Source: a virus. From it: DNA of 56,439 bases. The notes beneath the pieces are model-generated. The model had not been told where the DNA came from, searched no databases, and saw only the letters and a list, made by a program, of their open reading frames with translations. The stretch lies in IMG/VR virus record IMGVR_UViG_3300015264_000006, positions 1-56,439 of that record. One strand, 5' to 3'. Positions 5,980 to 15,180 of this stretch are shown one piece after another (within the stretch, counting starts at the first letter, position 1; every line of letters begins with the position of its first letter). A program made the translations under genes and the position numbers.

Positions 5980-6900
5980 TCACAGGCCCCGCGCCGTCCG
6001 CCAGGCCGTGAACGACTTCGCGGCCCGCCCGTTCGCCCCGGCGTGCCGGCCGGCGGCCCACGCGATCATGTCCGGCGACGCGTGCGCCACGTCGGCGGGA
6101 CTGGCCGGGTACGGCGGCGGGGCAGGTGCGGGCGGGACGGGCACCGGGACCGGCGCGGGCTGCGACAGCGGCACCGACACGGTGGCGTCGCCCTGCTCGG
6201 CCAGCAGCCGCTCCAGCGTCGCCCAGGCCATCGACATGCTGCCGTGCAGGCCGAACGACGTGCCCCACGAGTTGTCGCCGAACACCGTCCTGCCCGGGAC
6301 GTCGCACCCGCGCCACACCGTCTCGTGGCCGCCCCGGACCTGCGCGCCCGGCGAGATGGAGACCAGGCCGCTGCTGGCCGGCTCATCCATCGAGTCATAC
6401 CAGTTGCATCCGACGATCACCGGCCCCGACTGGAGAGCGTTGAGCACGTCCTCCAGGGAGAGGCAGTGGACATAGCCGGAGATCAGCCCGGCGCTGCGCG
6501 CGGCCTCGCAGGCCGACAGGCCCGAGCTGCCGTCATCCTCCGACGGGAGCCCAGCGCCGCCGTCGATCCGCTCGGCGGCCGAGTACAGCGCGAGTGCCAT
6601 CGGCTCGTCCGGGGGCCGCTTCCCCGCCGGGGCCAGCGTCGCGAACAGCGGGTCAGCGGCCAGCGCCCCCGCTTCCGCCTGCCCGGTGCACGATCCCGTG
6701 TGCCCCTGGTCCCAGATGGGGGCGTGCCGGGCGTGCAGCACAGACACCAGCGGCGCGCCGCTGGCACGGCGGTACGGGTAGGCCAGCGACCGGCTGTCGT
6801 GCCTGACGTGACGGCCGAGCGGCAGGTCCCGCCCCGTCCGCCCGGCGGCCGGGTACCAGGGGATATCCCGGCGGGTCACGGTCCACGTCTCTGCTGGCAT
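5980..6900 (-). CDS. Papain-like (C1) cysteine peptidase
   Basis: 306 residues. The catalytic set of the papain clan is visible: Q65 and C71 in WDQGHTGSCTGQA, H192 in GGHETVW and N210 in GDNSWGTSFG. A proline-rich linker (PAPVPVPVPPAPAPPP) joins this to a small C-terminal helical domain (DMIAWAAGRHAGANGRA). No signal peptide. Such peptidases occur in some actinophages near the tail/lysis genes; it could act as a virion-borne or host-envelope protease. Confidence 0.85.
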   Translation of the reverse strand: MPAETWTVTRRDIPWYPAAGRTGRDLPLGRHVRHDSRSLAYPYRRASGAPLVSVLHARHAPIWDQGHTGSCTGQAEAGALAADPLFATLAPAGKRPPDEPMALALYSAAERIDGGAGLPSEDDGSSGLSACEAARSAGLISGYVHCLSLEDVLNALQSGPVIVGCNWYDSMDEPASSGLVSISPGAQVRGGHETVWRGCDVPGRTVFGDNSWGTSFGLHGSMSMAWATLERLLAEQGDATVSVPLSQPAPVPVPVPPAPAPPPYPASPADVAHASPDMIAWAAGRHAGANGRAAKSFTAWRTARGL

Positions 6901-7209
6901 TCAGGCGCTCCCTGCGGGCGGCGCAGCATCCTGCTCGACGCGCTCCGGCCAGTGCCAGGTGCCGCCATTGTGCGCTTGCTCGTCCTGCGGGACGCCCTGG
7001 TTGAAGAACATCCCTGTCGGGTTGAGCACGCACAGGTCGGCGAGCTGAGCATCGCCCGGCCCGAGGTCATCGATCCCGTCGCCGTGAACGGGATACTCCA
7101 GCATCTCGCCCAGGCCAGTCACCACGGCCGCGCGGCATTTGCTGCCGTACTCTCCGCCGGGCGTGCCGTAGCTGACGTAGTGGACGATCCGTCCGACGCT
7201 CGGCTTCAT
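6901..7209 (-). CDS. Conserved phage hypothetical protein
   Basis: 102 residues. The strand-rich N-terminus, PSVGRIVHYVSYGTPGGEYG followed by KCRAAVVTG, matches a small beta-barrel family that is common in actinophage and tail regions; a late segment GGTWHWPERV ends the domain. Function unknown. The ATG overlaps the stop of the upstream holin-like gene. Confidence 0.7.
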   Translation of the reverse strand: MKPSVGRIVHYVSYGTPGGEYGSKCRAAVVTGLGEMLEYPVHGDGIDDLGPGDAQLADLCVLNPTGMFFNQGVPQDEQAHNGGTWHWPERVEQDAAPPAGSA

Positions 7210-7439
7210 GCGGGCCTCTCTGTGCTGCTTGCAGGAACCGCCGGCGGGACCGCCGGCGGCTTGTCGCGGGTCAGCCAGCCCGCCGCGAACGTCAGCACCG
7301 CAGGGACCGCCGCGTACACCTCGGCTGTCTCCGCCGCGTCCAGGGCGCCGTGCACGACGTAGCGGCCCAGCAGCCACACGACGACGCCTGACACCGCGGC
7401 GGCGGCGGTGCTGGCCTGGACCTTCCGGCGGACGGGCAT
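7206..7439 (-). CDS. Holin-like two-segment membrane protein
   Basis: 77 residues from ATG 7439, chosen because AGGAGG sits 4 bases before it. Basic N-terminus (MPVRRKVQAS), then AAAAVSGVVVWLLGRYVVHG and AAVPAVLTFAAGWLT as two membrane segments, then a proline-rich tail. This matches the small r1t-type holins of actinophages. A weaker upstream ATG at 7460 would add seven residues. Confidence 0.7.
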   Translation of the reverse strand: MPVRRKVQASTAAAAVSGVVVWLLGRYVVHGALDAAETAEVYAAVPAVLTFAAGWLTRDKPPAVPPAVPASSTERPA

Positions 7440-7456
7440 GATGCCTCCTGTGGCGG

Positions 7457-7699
7457 TCATGGCAGCGGCTGGACTGGCGCGTCGACCCGGATGGCCTGCA
7501 CCCGTGACAGCGGCGCCGCGTACAGCGCCCCGCCGGGGTCGGTGAACCGGAGCCACGGGCCGCCCTGCGGCGTCTCGGACAGGCCCGTCGCCGGGTCGGC
7601 GAACGACGGGTCCCGGTCCATGGCCGCCGACCCGGCCGCCATCTCATGCCAGCCGTCGGCCAGCAGCACCGCGTTCACCTCCGTGATCACGTACTCCAC
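7457..7699 (-). CDS. Hypothetical protein
   Basis: 80 residues from GTG 7699. It starts EYVITEVNAVLLADGWHEM and has GPWLRFTDPGGALYAAPLSRVQAIRV, a probable small beta sheet. It lies between the holin-like gene and the rightward island at 7732. No family recognised. Confidence 0.55.
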   Translation of the reverse strand: MEYVITEVNAVLLADGWHEMAAGSAAMDRDPSFADPATGLSETPQGGPWLRFTDPGGALYAAPLSRVQAIRVDAPVQPLP

Positions 7700-7731
7700 G
7701 CCGCGCCTCCGGTCTGTGGTACTTGTGGTAT

Positions 7732-7965
7732 ATGGCGATGGGCAAAAGGACGAGCGTGTACCTGACCGCCGCCGACCAGGCGCGGCTGGAAGCCTGCGGC
7801 CTGCCGCTCCCGGAGGTCATCCGCAGGGGCCTCAACGCGGCACTGAGCATGCGGGTCGATGTCGCGCCCGGCTGCGCGGTCGTGAACGGCCGCGTGTTCA
7901 GGTCCGACCTGCCGGCTTACGTCGTCCTGCAGGACCGGGCCGCCGCAGACAGCGAGCAGCCATGA
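7732..7965 (+). CDS. Ribbon-helix-helix protein, island 1
   Basis: 77 residues. GKRTSVYLTAADQARLEACG then LPLPEVIRRGLNAAL is a textbook RHH motif at the N-terminus; a 35-residue tail (VDVAPGCAVVNGRVF...) follows. It is transcribed against the surrounding late genes. A TGTGGTACTTG stretch gives a -10 about 7 bases before the ATG at 7732, and no ribosome site is present, so the start may be leaderless; ATG 7738 is equally possible. Confidence 0.7.
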   Translation: MAMGKRTSVYLTAADQARLEACGLPLPEVIRRGLNAALSMRVDVAPGCAVVNGRVFRSDLPAYVVLQDRAAADSEQP

Positions 7966-8180
7966 CGCTGGACGTGCGCCCGGTCTACCACCGCTGCCCG
8001 CCCGACGGCGGCGACTGCTATGCCCAGATCGACGTCAGCACGTACTCTGACCCGCCAGGCAGCAAGTTCATTCCCGGCGCCTGCAGGCACTCCCGCACGG
8101 TGCCTGTCGACTCAGCGACCGGGGAGACCCTCGCGTCCCTGTGCCTGTGCTGCGACCGGCAGCTCCCGGTGCGGTCCTAG
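7962..8180 (+). CDS. Cysteine-rich small protein, island 1
   Basis: 72 residues with six cysteines: RCPPDGGDCY, GACRHS and LCLCCDRQL. The pattern fits a zinc-binding domain. Coupled to the RHH gene by ATGA overlap. Its TAG shares CTAG with the stop of the convergent tail gene at 8177, so the island is packed exactly between two late genes. Confidence 0.6.
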   Translation: MTLDVRPVYHRCPPDGGDCYAQIDVSTYSDPPGSKFIPGACRHSRTVPVDSATGETLASLCLCCDRQLPVRS

Positions 8181-9292
8181 CGGGACTCCAGGTTGCGCAG
8201 CCTGCGCAGCGACGCGGCGATGTGCCTGCCGAGCCGGAACGGGATCGCCCCGGCCTGCACCGTCACCCGCTCATCCCCGTCGTCGCCGATGGCGATGGCC
8301 ACCTCGACCACGCGCAGCAGGTCGTTCACCGCCAGCCGCCCGGACTGGATCCGCACCGTCACCTCGTCGCCGATCCAGATGTGGCCCGGCCCGCCCCACG
8401 CGTTCGCCGCCAGGACAACCGAGTACGACGGGATGACCACCTGCGCCGACGCGAGCTCGAACGCCGCCCGGCTGGCCAGCCCCCCCGACGTGAGCTGCGT
8501 GGTGCCGACGACCTGGTCCCAGCGGCCCTCCGGCGCGGTGGCGATGCCCGCCGCCTCGGGCTGCTGCGCGGTCAGCGACGCCGACGGGTCACCCGTCACC
8601 AGCAAAGCGTTCGCGAACGCCGACGGGTCCACCGTCCGCGTCATCGACGCGACCAGCGACGACCCGTACTCGAGGACCACGCCGCGGCTGGCGCCCCGGA
8701 ACGGCGACCAGATGTCGAGGCGCAGGTCCTGCACGCCGTAGCTGCTGATGTCCCAGTCGAACCCGGCGTCCATCTGCGCCATCTGCGTGATGGCCGGGCC
8801 GATGAAGTCGCCGGCCTGGAACGTGATGGTCCGCGGGATCCCGGTGTGCGCCCCGGCGCCCGCGACGATGCCGAGGCTCCCCCCGGCGCGGCCCTGCGTG
8901 GCGTTAATGAGGCTCATCGCGATCACCGACTGGTCGGCCGCGGTGAACGCCAGCGTGTCGGAGGAGAACAGGCGCCGGCGGGCCAGCACCTCCCGGTAGT
9001 CCATCGCGGTGACCGCCACCTTGTGGCCCGCCGCGTCCAGCTGGTCGGAGGTCGGGCCGATCCGGCCCTGGAACACCGGGACCGGCCAGCCGTCCCGGAA
9101 GCACCACAGGTCGGCCTGCAGCTCGGTGAACGACGCGGCCTGCGGGTCCTTCCCGTTCAGGGTGAACGACGCCTCATGCTGCTGGTCGGGGCCGAGGCGC
9201 ACCGTGACCGTCTTGCCGGTGGCGTTGGCCAGCGCCACCGACGGTGACCCGCCCGGCGGGGTTCCGCCCGCCGCGAACGTCCAGCTCACCAC
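8177..9292 (-). CDS. Minor tail protein
   Basis: 371 residues. The segment TVRLGPDQQHEASFTLNGKD, then WCFRDGWPVPVFQGRIGPTSD and VAVTAMDYREVLARRRL follows the pattern of actinophage minor tail proteins that sit after the distal tail gene and form the baseplate hub region. Adhesin-like beta domains fill the C-terminal half. It lies downstream of the tape measure, distal tail and fibre-like genes. Confidence 0.75.
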   Translation of the reverse strand: MVSWTFAAGGTPPGGSPSVALANATGKTVTVRLGPDQQHEASFTLNGKDPQAASFTELQADLWCFRDGWPVPVFQGRIGPTSDQLDAAGHKVAVTAMDYREVLARRRLFSSDTLAFTAADQSVIAMSLINATQGRAGGSLGIVAGAGAHTGIPRTITFQAGDFIGPAITQMAQMDAGFDWDISSYGVQDLRLDIWSPFRGASRGVVLEYGSSLVASMTRTVDPSAFANALLVTGDPSASLTAQQPEAAGIATAPEGRWDQVVGTTQLTSGGLASRAAFELASAQVVIPSYSVVLAANAWGGPGHIWIGDEVTVRIQSGRLAVNDLLRVVEVAIAIGDDGDERVTVQAGAIPFRLGRHIAASLRRLRNLESR

Positions 9293-9296
9293 GCGG

Positions 9297-10229
9297 CTAC
9301 ACCGGCACCAGCGTGAGCACCGACCCTGCCTCCAGGGTGATCGTCCCGCCCGTCGTGGTGTTGCCCGTCAGGCCGAACTGGCCCGCCGCCGTGAACGTGA
9401 TGACCGCCTCGAACTCGCAGAAGAAAAACGCCGCCGCCGCGTACGCGGGCGACGTGATCGCCGTGGCCAGCGCCGTGGTGTGCGCCGAGTTGACCGTGCC
9501 CCCGGCCGCGTCCTGCGTGTAGTCCGAGAAGATCCGGATCCCCGTCGCGGACGGCCCCTGGAACTTGAGGTTGAACCCCGGCGTGCCGCCGCCCTGCTGG
9601 AAGCTCAGCGTCCCCCGCACGTGGTACTGGCGGGCCGTCACCGGGATGGCCGTGATCCCCGCCACGGCCACGTCCGACGTCGATGTGTAGGCCTGCCCGG
9701 TGGCGACGAACCGGGTCTTGGCCGACGGGGCGAGGAAGGTGATGTTGGCGTTCGTCACCGAGACCTGGCCGACGGTCTCCGACACCAGCGCCAGCGTCAG
9801 CGCGCTCGCCGGCTCAGCCGGGGTGCCCGCCCCCGTGTCCTGCAGCAGGCTCAGGATGCAGTCGTAGGTCGTGTAGGTGCCGTTGCTGACCTTGTCGCGG
9901 ACCTGCAGGACCAGGCGGTGGTTCCGTGTGCCCGACCCCGGCGCGGCCGGGCACGCGACGTTGACCGTGGCGTCATTCCACGCCAGGTATAGGCCCTGGC
10001 TGGCGATGTCGTCGCCGGTCACCCCGCACAGGCCGGCCGCGACGTCCACGCTGAAGTTCGCGCCCGCGCCCCTCTGCGTGACGTTGAAGTCCGCCGGGGT
10101 CAGCACCGCGTTGCCCGTGATCACGCCGAGCGCCGTGTGGTACATGCGGATTTCCTGCGCGGTGTACGTCAGGTCCGGGTCGGTGCCCGCCGTCAGCTCC
10201 TGCATCAAGAACGGGACATGCAACGCCAT
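9297..10229 (-). CDS. Tail fibre / minor tail protein
   Basis: 310 residues from ATG 10229. The N-terminal part (TYTAQEIRMYHTALGVITGN, then NFSVDVAAGLCGVTGDDI) looks like a tail-attachment domain of appendage proteins. The remainder is strand-rich, serine/threonine/glycine-rich and ends TITLEAGSVLTLVPV, typical of trimeric receptor-binding tips. Host recognition is inferred. Confidence 0.7.
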   Translation of the reverse strand: MALHVPFLMQELTAGTDPDLTYTAQEIRMYHTALGVITGNAVLTPADFNVTQRGAGANFSVDVAAGLCGVTGDDIASQGLYLAWNDATVNVACPAAPGSGTRNHRLVLQVRDKVSNGTYTTYDCILSLLQDTGAGTPAEPASALTLALVSETVGQVSVTNANITFLAPSAKTRFVATGQAYTSTSDVAVAGITAIPVTARQYHVRGTLSFQQGGGTPGFNLKFQGPSATGIRIFSDYTQDAAGGTVNSAHTTALATAITSPAYAAAAFFFCEFEAVITFTAAGQFGLTGNTTTGGTITLEAGSVLTLVPV

Positions 10230-10240
10230 GTGAGGCTCCC

Positions 10241-11128
10241 CTAGGCCAGCCGCGCCGGGCTGAAGGTCAGCACGGCGCCGGACCCGGCGCCGCTGGTCGG
10301 GTGGTAGCGGATGAAGTTCGTCACGCCTGGCTGCAGCGCCCACCACGACGTGTGCGCGAAGTCGAGCAGGCCCAGCTGCGACTGGGCCGGGTCGGACAGC
10401 AGGTTCGCCGTGCGCCCGGAGGAGATCTCCACGTACTGCCCGGCCGCCAGGACCAGCGAGTCGAGGAAGGCGATGTCCAGCCCGGCGGTGTCGTTGGCCA
10501 GCTTCGGTCCCACGCAGGGGCCGTACAGCTTCGCTTTCCACGGCGGCGGCGCCGACCCCGCCACGGTCACGAGCGACGGCGACAGCCCCGACGACGCGGT
10601 GAGATGGACGCCCGTCACCGGCACGGAGTGCAGCCCGCTCCCCGCGGCCAGGTGCAGGCCCCCCGTCGGCGCCAGCAGCGCAGCCAGGTCGTACTCGACC
10701 GGGGCCGCGTCCTGCCACACCCCCGACGGGACTTTCCACGAGATGGCCACGTCGGTGCTGACCGGGTTGTCCACAGGCGCGGTCTTGCTGTCGAACCGCA
10801 GGGTCAGCGTCCGCGGGCTGGCCCACTGGTCGTTCGTCACGGTCAGCACCGGGCGGCGGAACGGCGCCAGCAGCGGCATGATCTCGTCGATGAAGTCCTC
10901 CGCAGTGAACCCCGCCGCCGAGGTGAACAGCCGCAGCGTCAGCGTCAGCGCCGCCGCCGCCAGGAACTCGCTGACGTCGTTCTCCCCGTCGCCGCCCGGC
11001 ACCGGGTCCGACTGCGCCCGCACCCCCGGCTGCACGTCCAGCGTCATCACCGACACGCCGTCACGGGGCTGGATGATGCTGGAGAGCCCGCTTACGGGAT
11101 CCGCAAGCGTCATGCTCGTGTAGGTCAC
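10241..11128 (-). CDS. Distal tail (Dit-like) protein
   Basis: 295 residues, directly after the tape measure with ATGA overlap. It starts TYTSMTLADPVSGLSSIIQP and has the region LRLFTSAAGFTAEDFIDEIM-LLAPFRRPVLTVTNDQW, which fits a tail-tip ring protein with an added galectin-like beta domain. The position in the tail module is the main support for the assignment. Confidence 0.7.
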   Translation of the reverse strand: MTYTSMTLADPVSGLSSIIQPRDGVSVMTLDVQPGVRAQSDPVPGGDGENDVSEFLAAAALTLTLRLFTSAAGFTAEDFIDEIMPLLAPFRRPVLTVTNDQWASPRTLTLRFDSKTAPVDNPVSTDVAISWKVPSGVWQDAAPVEYDLAALLAPTGGLHLAAGSGLHSVPVTGVHLTASSGLSPSLVTVAGSAPPPWKAKLYGPCVGPKLANDTAGLDIAFLDSLVLAAGQYVEISSGRTANLLSDPAQSQLGLLDFAHTSWWALQPGVTNFIRYHPTSGAGSGAVLTFSPARLA

Positions 11129-14100
11129 CCGAAGCCGGCCCGGGTCACCGTGAACGACAATTGCTGCGCCAGGATTGTTACATCAGCGACCTCGCGCGGA
11201 TTGAAGTTCTCGATGTGCACCAGCGGGCCGGGCCGCTGCGCCGGCGGGGGCGTGCTGGTCGTGCCGCTGAACCGCTCATAGCCGCTCTCCGCGAACGTGT
11301 ACGCCTGCCCCGACGCCCCGTACCCGAGCACCGGCTCGGTGAGGACCCCGCCCGACGCGAAGCCCTTCGGGCGGCGGCCCTTCGGCACCCGGAACCACCG
11401 CGCCGCCTCCTCGCCGAGGGTCTTGCCGAGGTCCCGGAACAGGTGCTCCAGGCCCGCCCGGTCCCCCTGCAGCTGCTGCAGGAAGTGGCGGCCCGGCTGG
11501 TACTTGCCCTCGAACACGCTGCTGGCCGCGCCCCGGGAGATGTTCAGCTCCGCCTGGCCGATCGCGGACTCCTCACGGTTCAGCGCCCGGATCAGCCTCG
11601 GGCCGCCGGACAGCAGCTCCTGCCCGTACGCCACGCCCGCGACCGGGTCGGACTGGCCGATCGCGACTACCTGCCGGATCAGTGACGCGTCAGCGTGCGC
11701 CGCTGACAGCTTCCCCAGGACCTGCCCGAACTTCTTGAGGCTGGACAGCCGCTGGCCCAGCTGGCCCTGCAGCGACGCCCCCGCCGACAGCGTCCGCGAG
11801 CCCACCATCGACCCGCCGAGCGTGGTGGTGGACAGGTCCGCGTATCCCGACAGGCCCTGCTGCACCGACTGCTGGTAGGAGCGCGCTGAGGCCAGGCGGC
11901 TGCCCAGCGTGCTGAGCTGGTTGCGGACGTCGATGAGGCGGCCCGTCTGCCGCTCCACGGCCTTGTCCCGCCACTTCGCGCTGGTGCCCTCGAAGTACTT
12001 CGCGATGTCGCGGAGGTAGCGGGTCTCCTCCGACCGGATCCCCGCGGCCGTGCCCGGCGAGGCGTAGTAGTTCACCAGGGACAGGCCCGCGGTCTGCTCT
12101 TTCCGGAGGTTCCGCGCGGCCAGGGCCGCCGCCTGCTTCGGCGTCAGCGTCCCGGCCGCCAGGCCCGGCCGGCCGCCCATCCCGGCCTGCACCGACTGGG
12201 AGTGCGAGAGGACCGGTTCCCCGCCGCGCATGTAGGCCAGCTCCGGGCCGCGCTCGCCGAGCACCGTCCACCCTGGCGTCGCCACGCCGCCGCTGGCCAT
12301 GTACTTGAGGTAGGCGCCGTTGTTGAACGTCGTCCACGGGCTGAACCCGCCCGCGCCCCGGTACTTCGCCACGGCCGCGCGGGCGTTGGCCGGACCCGTG
12401 AGCAGCTGCGCGTCGATGCCCGCCTGCGGCTCGGAGTTGCCCGGGGTGATCTGCCAAAGGCCCCACCCGGTCGTCGCGTACGGCTGGCCCTGCTGCACGG
12501 CCCGCACGTTGAACCCCGACTCCGGGCCGGTGATCGCCGCGGCCACGTGCGCGGTGCCGCCGCCCGGGCCGCCCGCCTGGATCCACCAGTTCTCGATCTG
12601 CCGCAGGCTGGCGCGCCCCAGGCCGCCGCCGAACGTCTGCGCCGACGCGGTGGCCTGCGCCTTGCGCATCCCGGCCAGCGTCGCCATCGCCGTCGCCGAC
12701 TCGACCGCGCGGAGGGTGGCCGCGTTCTCCCTGCCGATCCACGACCCGAGCCCGGCCAGCGACCCGGGACCGTAGGAGCCGACGACGCCGCCCTGCGCGA
12801 AGCCGGGTATCTTCCCCCGCAGGTGATCGACCGCGCCCGAGCTGACGATCGGGGTGGGCACGACCAGCTCACCGGGCATCGCCATGATCGGCACCGAGTC
12901 ACGGCCCGGGACGCCACCGCGGATCAGCCCGCCCGCCGCCAGTGACGTCTGCTTGCCACCCGGGCCCGTCCTCAGGCTCGTGACGCTGAAATGGCCCTTG
13001 CCGTCGACCGTGATGCTCACATGCTCGGACTTGACGGGCAGCGTGTCCTTCAGCTTCTGGATCTCCAGCCGCAGCGCCTTGTTGTGCCCGGCTGCCTTCT
13101 CCAGCCCTGGCAGGGCGTTGTTGATCACCCTGTTGTAATCGCTGGTCTTGCCCGTGGCGGCCTGCGCGTCCGTGGCGGCCAGCGTGACCTGGCTGATGTA
13201 GGTGTCGAACGCGCCTCTGGCATCGCGCTGCTTCTGGGTCAGCAGCCCGGTGTTGCCACCCGACGCCTTGAGCGCCTTCGCCAGCGCCACCTGGTCGTCT
13301 TTCAGGGTGATGAGGTCCTGGTCGGCGGCGACGGCCGGGTCGAAGAACAGCTTCAGCGCGTTGGTCAGCGCCGTGGTCCGGGTCGCCGCCGTCAGCGTCT
13401 TGTTCGCGAAGTCCTGCATGTCCTGCGCTAGCTGCGTCGTGGGCCGCTGCGCCGCCAGGTTCGAGTTCGCGTACGCCTCGGCCTGGGTGACGGCATCCCT
13501 CATCGACTGGCCGCCCTTATCAACCTGGCTGGCCAGCACCCCCGACTTCCTGGCGAGCGAGACCGCTGACTGCTGGGTCAGCCCGTATTTGTCCTGCAGG
13601 ATCCCCAGGAACGTGGTCTGGTTCCGGTAGGCGGTCAGATTCTCCTGGACCGCAGCGGTATTTGTCTGCGTCGCGCCGGTCAGGTCCCCGACGCTGGTCG
13701 TCCCGGTCACCATGCCGGTGTGCACGTTGCGCAGGGTGACCTGCTGCTTCTCCTGCTGGGCGTTCGCCGCCGCAATGGCCTTCGCGGCCGCGAAATAGCC
13801 CGCCGTGTTGAACCCCTGCGCGTTCGTCTGCTTCTCTATCGAGGTCACCTGGCGGTCGGTGGCCGTCTTCACCTTCGAGGCCCAGAACGCCAGCGCGCCG
13901 AGCCCGGCGACAGCAGCCGCTACCCAGAAGAACGGGTTGACTTCATCCAGCGCGGTCATCGCCGCGGCCAGGACTCCCGTCTCAGCCGCCGTCGCGACCT
14001 CCGCGCCGCCCAGCGCCGCCGTCGCCACCGCTGCGGCGTCAGCTTCCACGGCTGTTGCCGCCATGGCCGCCTTCGCCGCGGTCAGTGCGCCGGCGAGCCC

Positions 14101-15021
14101 CGACAGCCTCAGCAGCGGCATCAGCACGCCGAGCTTCGCCAGGGCCAGCGCCAGGCCGCCGACGCCCAGCGCCGCGCCCTCCAGCGGCCCCGGCAGCACC
14201 GAGATCACCTTGTCGAGAGCCTGCAGCCCCGCGGTCAGCAGCCTCAGCTCGAACAGGCCCGTGCCGCCCGCCGCCTGCGCCAGCGTCAGCACCGAGTGCA
14301 CCAGCGTCGTCACGTCGGTGCCTAGCAGCCCGATGGCCTGCGGCGCGACCGTGGACGCCCAGCCGATGAACTTCTGCAGCCCCGCGTCGTTCTCGAACTG
14401 CACCAGGAACCGCTCGACGCCCGCACCCGAGGCGGCCGCGAGCTTCCCCAGCGGCCCCAGCAGGCTGTTAGCCGTGGACAGCGCCGTGTTGAACACCTGG
14501 AAGGTGCGGGGCTGCAGGCTCGCCGACAGCGCGTCGTACCGGGTTTTCAGCGCCTCGACCCCGGCGGCGGCCGTTTTCTGCCGGGCGTTCAGCGACGCCC
14601 ACCCGGCGGTCAGGCCACCGGGGCCGCTCATCGCCTTCACCACCGGAGCCAGCGACCCTGCCGCGAGCAGCCCGAATGCGCTGAACGCCAGGCCCCCGGC
14701 CGCGAGCGGCCCCGTCAGCGGAGCGCCCAGCCCGATCGCCGCCGCGATCCACGACCCGCCGCCGCCCTTGGACCCCAGGCCCTTCTTCGTCCCGTCCGCG
14801 ATCCCGGCACCCAGAGCCTTGCCCGCCGCGTCGCCCTGCGCTTTCAGCTCGCCGCGCAGCACCGCCATCTGCCGCAGCGCGGCGGACTTCTCGATGGCCG
14901 GCTTGATGGTGGGGTTCAGCTTCCCCAGCGCCACCGCCTCGTTCATGATGGCGTCCAGCTCGGCCTGGGCCTTCGCCGTCTCTGCGAATAGCTTGAGGTT
15001 GACAGTCCTGGTCAGAGCCAT
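11125..15021 (-). CDS. Tape measure protein with embedded transglycosylase domain
   Basis: 1298 residues, the longest gene here. An alanine-rich helical N-terminus (KAQAELDAIMNEAVALGKLN), hydrophobic membrane-active stretches near residues 95-125 and 270-380, and long helices set the tail length. Around residues 800-880, HVAAAITGPESGFNVRAV, GWGLWQITPGNS and NNGAYLKYM form an SLT/lysozyme-like fold, with the catalytic Glu in GPESGF. This would cut peptidoglycan during DNA entry. The C-terminus carries more helices and ends in the typical tail-tip contact region. Confidence 0.9.
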   Translation of the reverse strand: MALTRTVNLKLFAETAKAQAELDAIMNEAVALGKLNPTIKPAIEKSAALRQMAVLRGELKAQGDAAGKALGAGIADGTKKGLGSKGGGGSWIAAAIGLGAPLTGPLAAGGLAFSAFGLLAAGSLAPVVKAMSGPGGLTAGWASLNARQKTAAAGVEALKTRYDALSASLQPRTFQVFNTALSTANSLLGPLGKLAAASGAGVERFLVQFENDAGLQKFIGWASTVAPQAIGLLGTDVTTLVHSVLTLAQAAGGTGLFELRLLTAGLQALDKVISVLPGPLEGAALGVGGLALALAKLGVLMPLLRLSGLAGALTAAKAAMAATAVEADAAAVATAALGGAEVATAAETGVLAAAMTALDEVNPFFWVAAAVAGLGALAFWASKVKTATDRQVTSIEKQTNAQGFNTAGYFAAAKAIAAANAQQEKQQVTLRNVHTGMVTGTTSVGDLTGATQTNTAAVQENLTAYRNQTTFLGILQDKYGLTQQSAVSLARKSGVLASQVDKGGQSMRDAVTQAEAYANSNLAAQRPTTQLAQDMQDFANKTLTAATRTTALTNALKLFFDPAVAADQDLITLKDDQVALAKALKASGGNTGLLTQKQRDARGAFDTYISQVTLAATDAQAATGKTSDYNRVINNALPGLEKAAGHNKALRLEIQKLKDTLPVKSEHVSITVDGKGHFSVTSLRTGPGGKQTSLAAGGLIRGGVPGRDSVPIMAMPGELVVPTPIVSSGAVDHLRGKIPGFAQGGVVGSYGPGSLAGLGSWIGRENAATLRAVESATAMATLAGMRKAQATASAQTFGGGLGRASLRQIENWWIQAGGPGGGTAHVAAAITGPESGFNVRAVQQGQPYATTGWGLWQITPGNSEPQAGIDAQLLTGPANARAAVAKYRGAGGFSPWTTFNNGAYLKYMASGGVATPGWTVLGERGPELAYMRGGEPVLSHSQSVQAGMGGRPGLAAGTLTPKQAAALAARNLRKEQTAGLSLVNYYASPGTAAGIRSEETRYLRDIAKYFEGTSAKWRDKAVERQTGRLIDVRNQLSTLGSRLASARSYQQSVQQGLSGYADLSTTTLGGSMVGSRTLSAGASLQGQLGQRLSSLKKFGQVLGKLSAAHADASLIRQVVAIGQSDPVAGVAYGQELLSGGPRLIRALNREESAIGQAELNISRGAASSVFEGKYQPGRHFLQQLQGDRAGLEHLFRDLGKTLGEEAARWFRVPKGRRPKGFASGGVLTEPVLGYGASGQAYTFAESGYERFSGTTSTPPPAQRPGPLVHIENFNPREVADVTILAQQLSFTVTRAGFG

Positions 15022-15022
15022 G

Positions 15023-15180
15023 TCAGCCTCCCTGCGCGCCGGGCCGAGTCTTGCGGATGTACTTGATTAGGTAGTCGAATTCTGCGACGCGGAGTCCGTA
15101 GATGTCGGCGGGCTTGTAGCCGAAGACCTGGGCGAAGGCTCCGAGGTACTCCCAGACGGCGGCCCTGATCCGGGGGCCCC
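15023..15180 (-). CDS. Tail assembly chaperone, -1 frameshift extension
   Basis: In the -1 frame relative to the chaperone, an open segment reads IRAAVWEYLGAFAQVFGYK, then EFDYLIKYIRK, and stops at 15023-15025, two bases from the tape measure start. WEYLGAFxQVFGY...EFDxL is the conserved second part of actinophage tail chaperones. The shift probably takes place in the GGGGCCCCC tract (15172-15180). This gives a long G-T type product beside the short G product. Confidence 0.75.

Noticed and set aside
5869-7362. 497-residue rightward frame opposite the peptidase
   Set aside because: Antisense shadow across several leftward genes with recognised motifs.
8141-9247. Long rightward frame opposite the minor tail gene
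   Set aside because: It is the antisense shadow of the GC-rich tail gene; codon positions fit the leftward frame and the translated text is low-complexity Arg/Ala.
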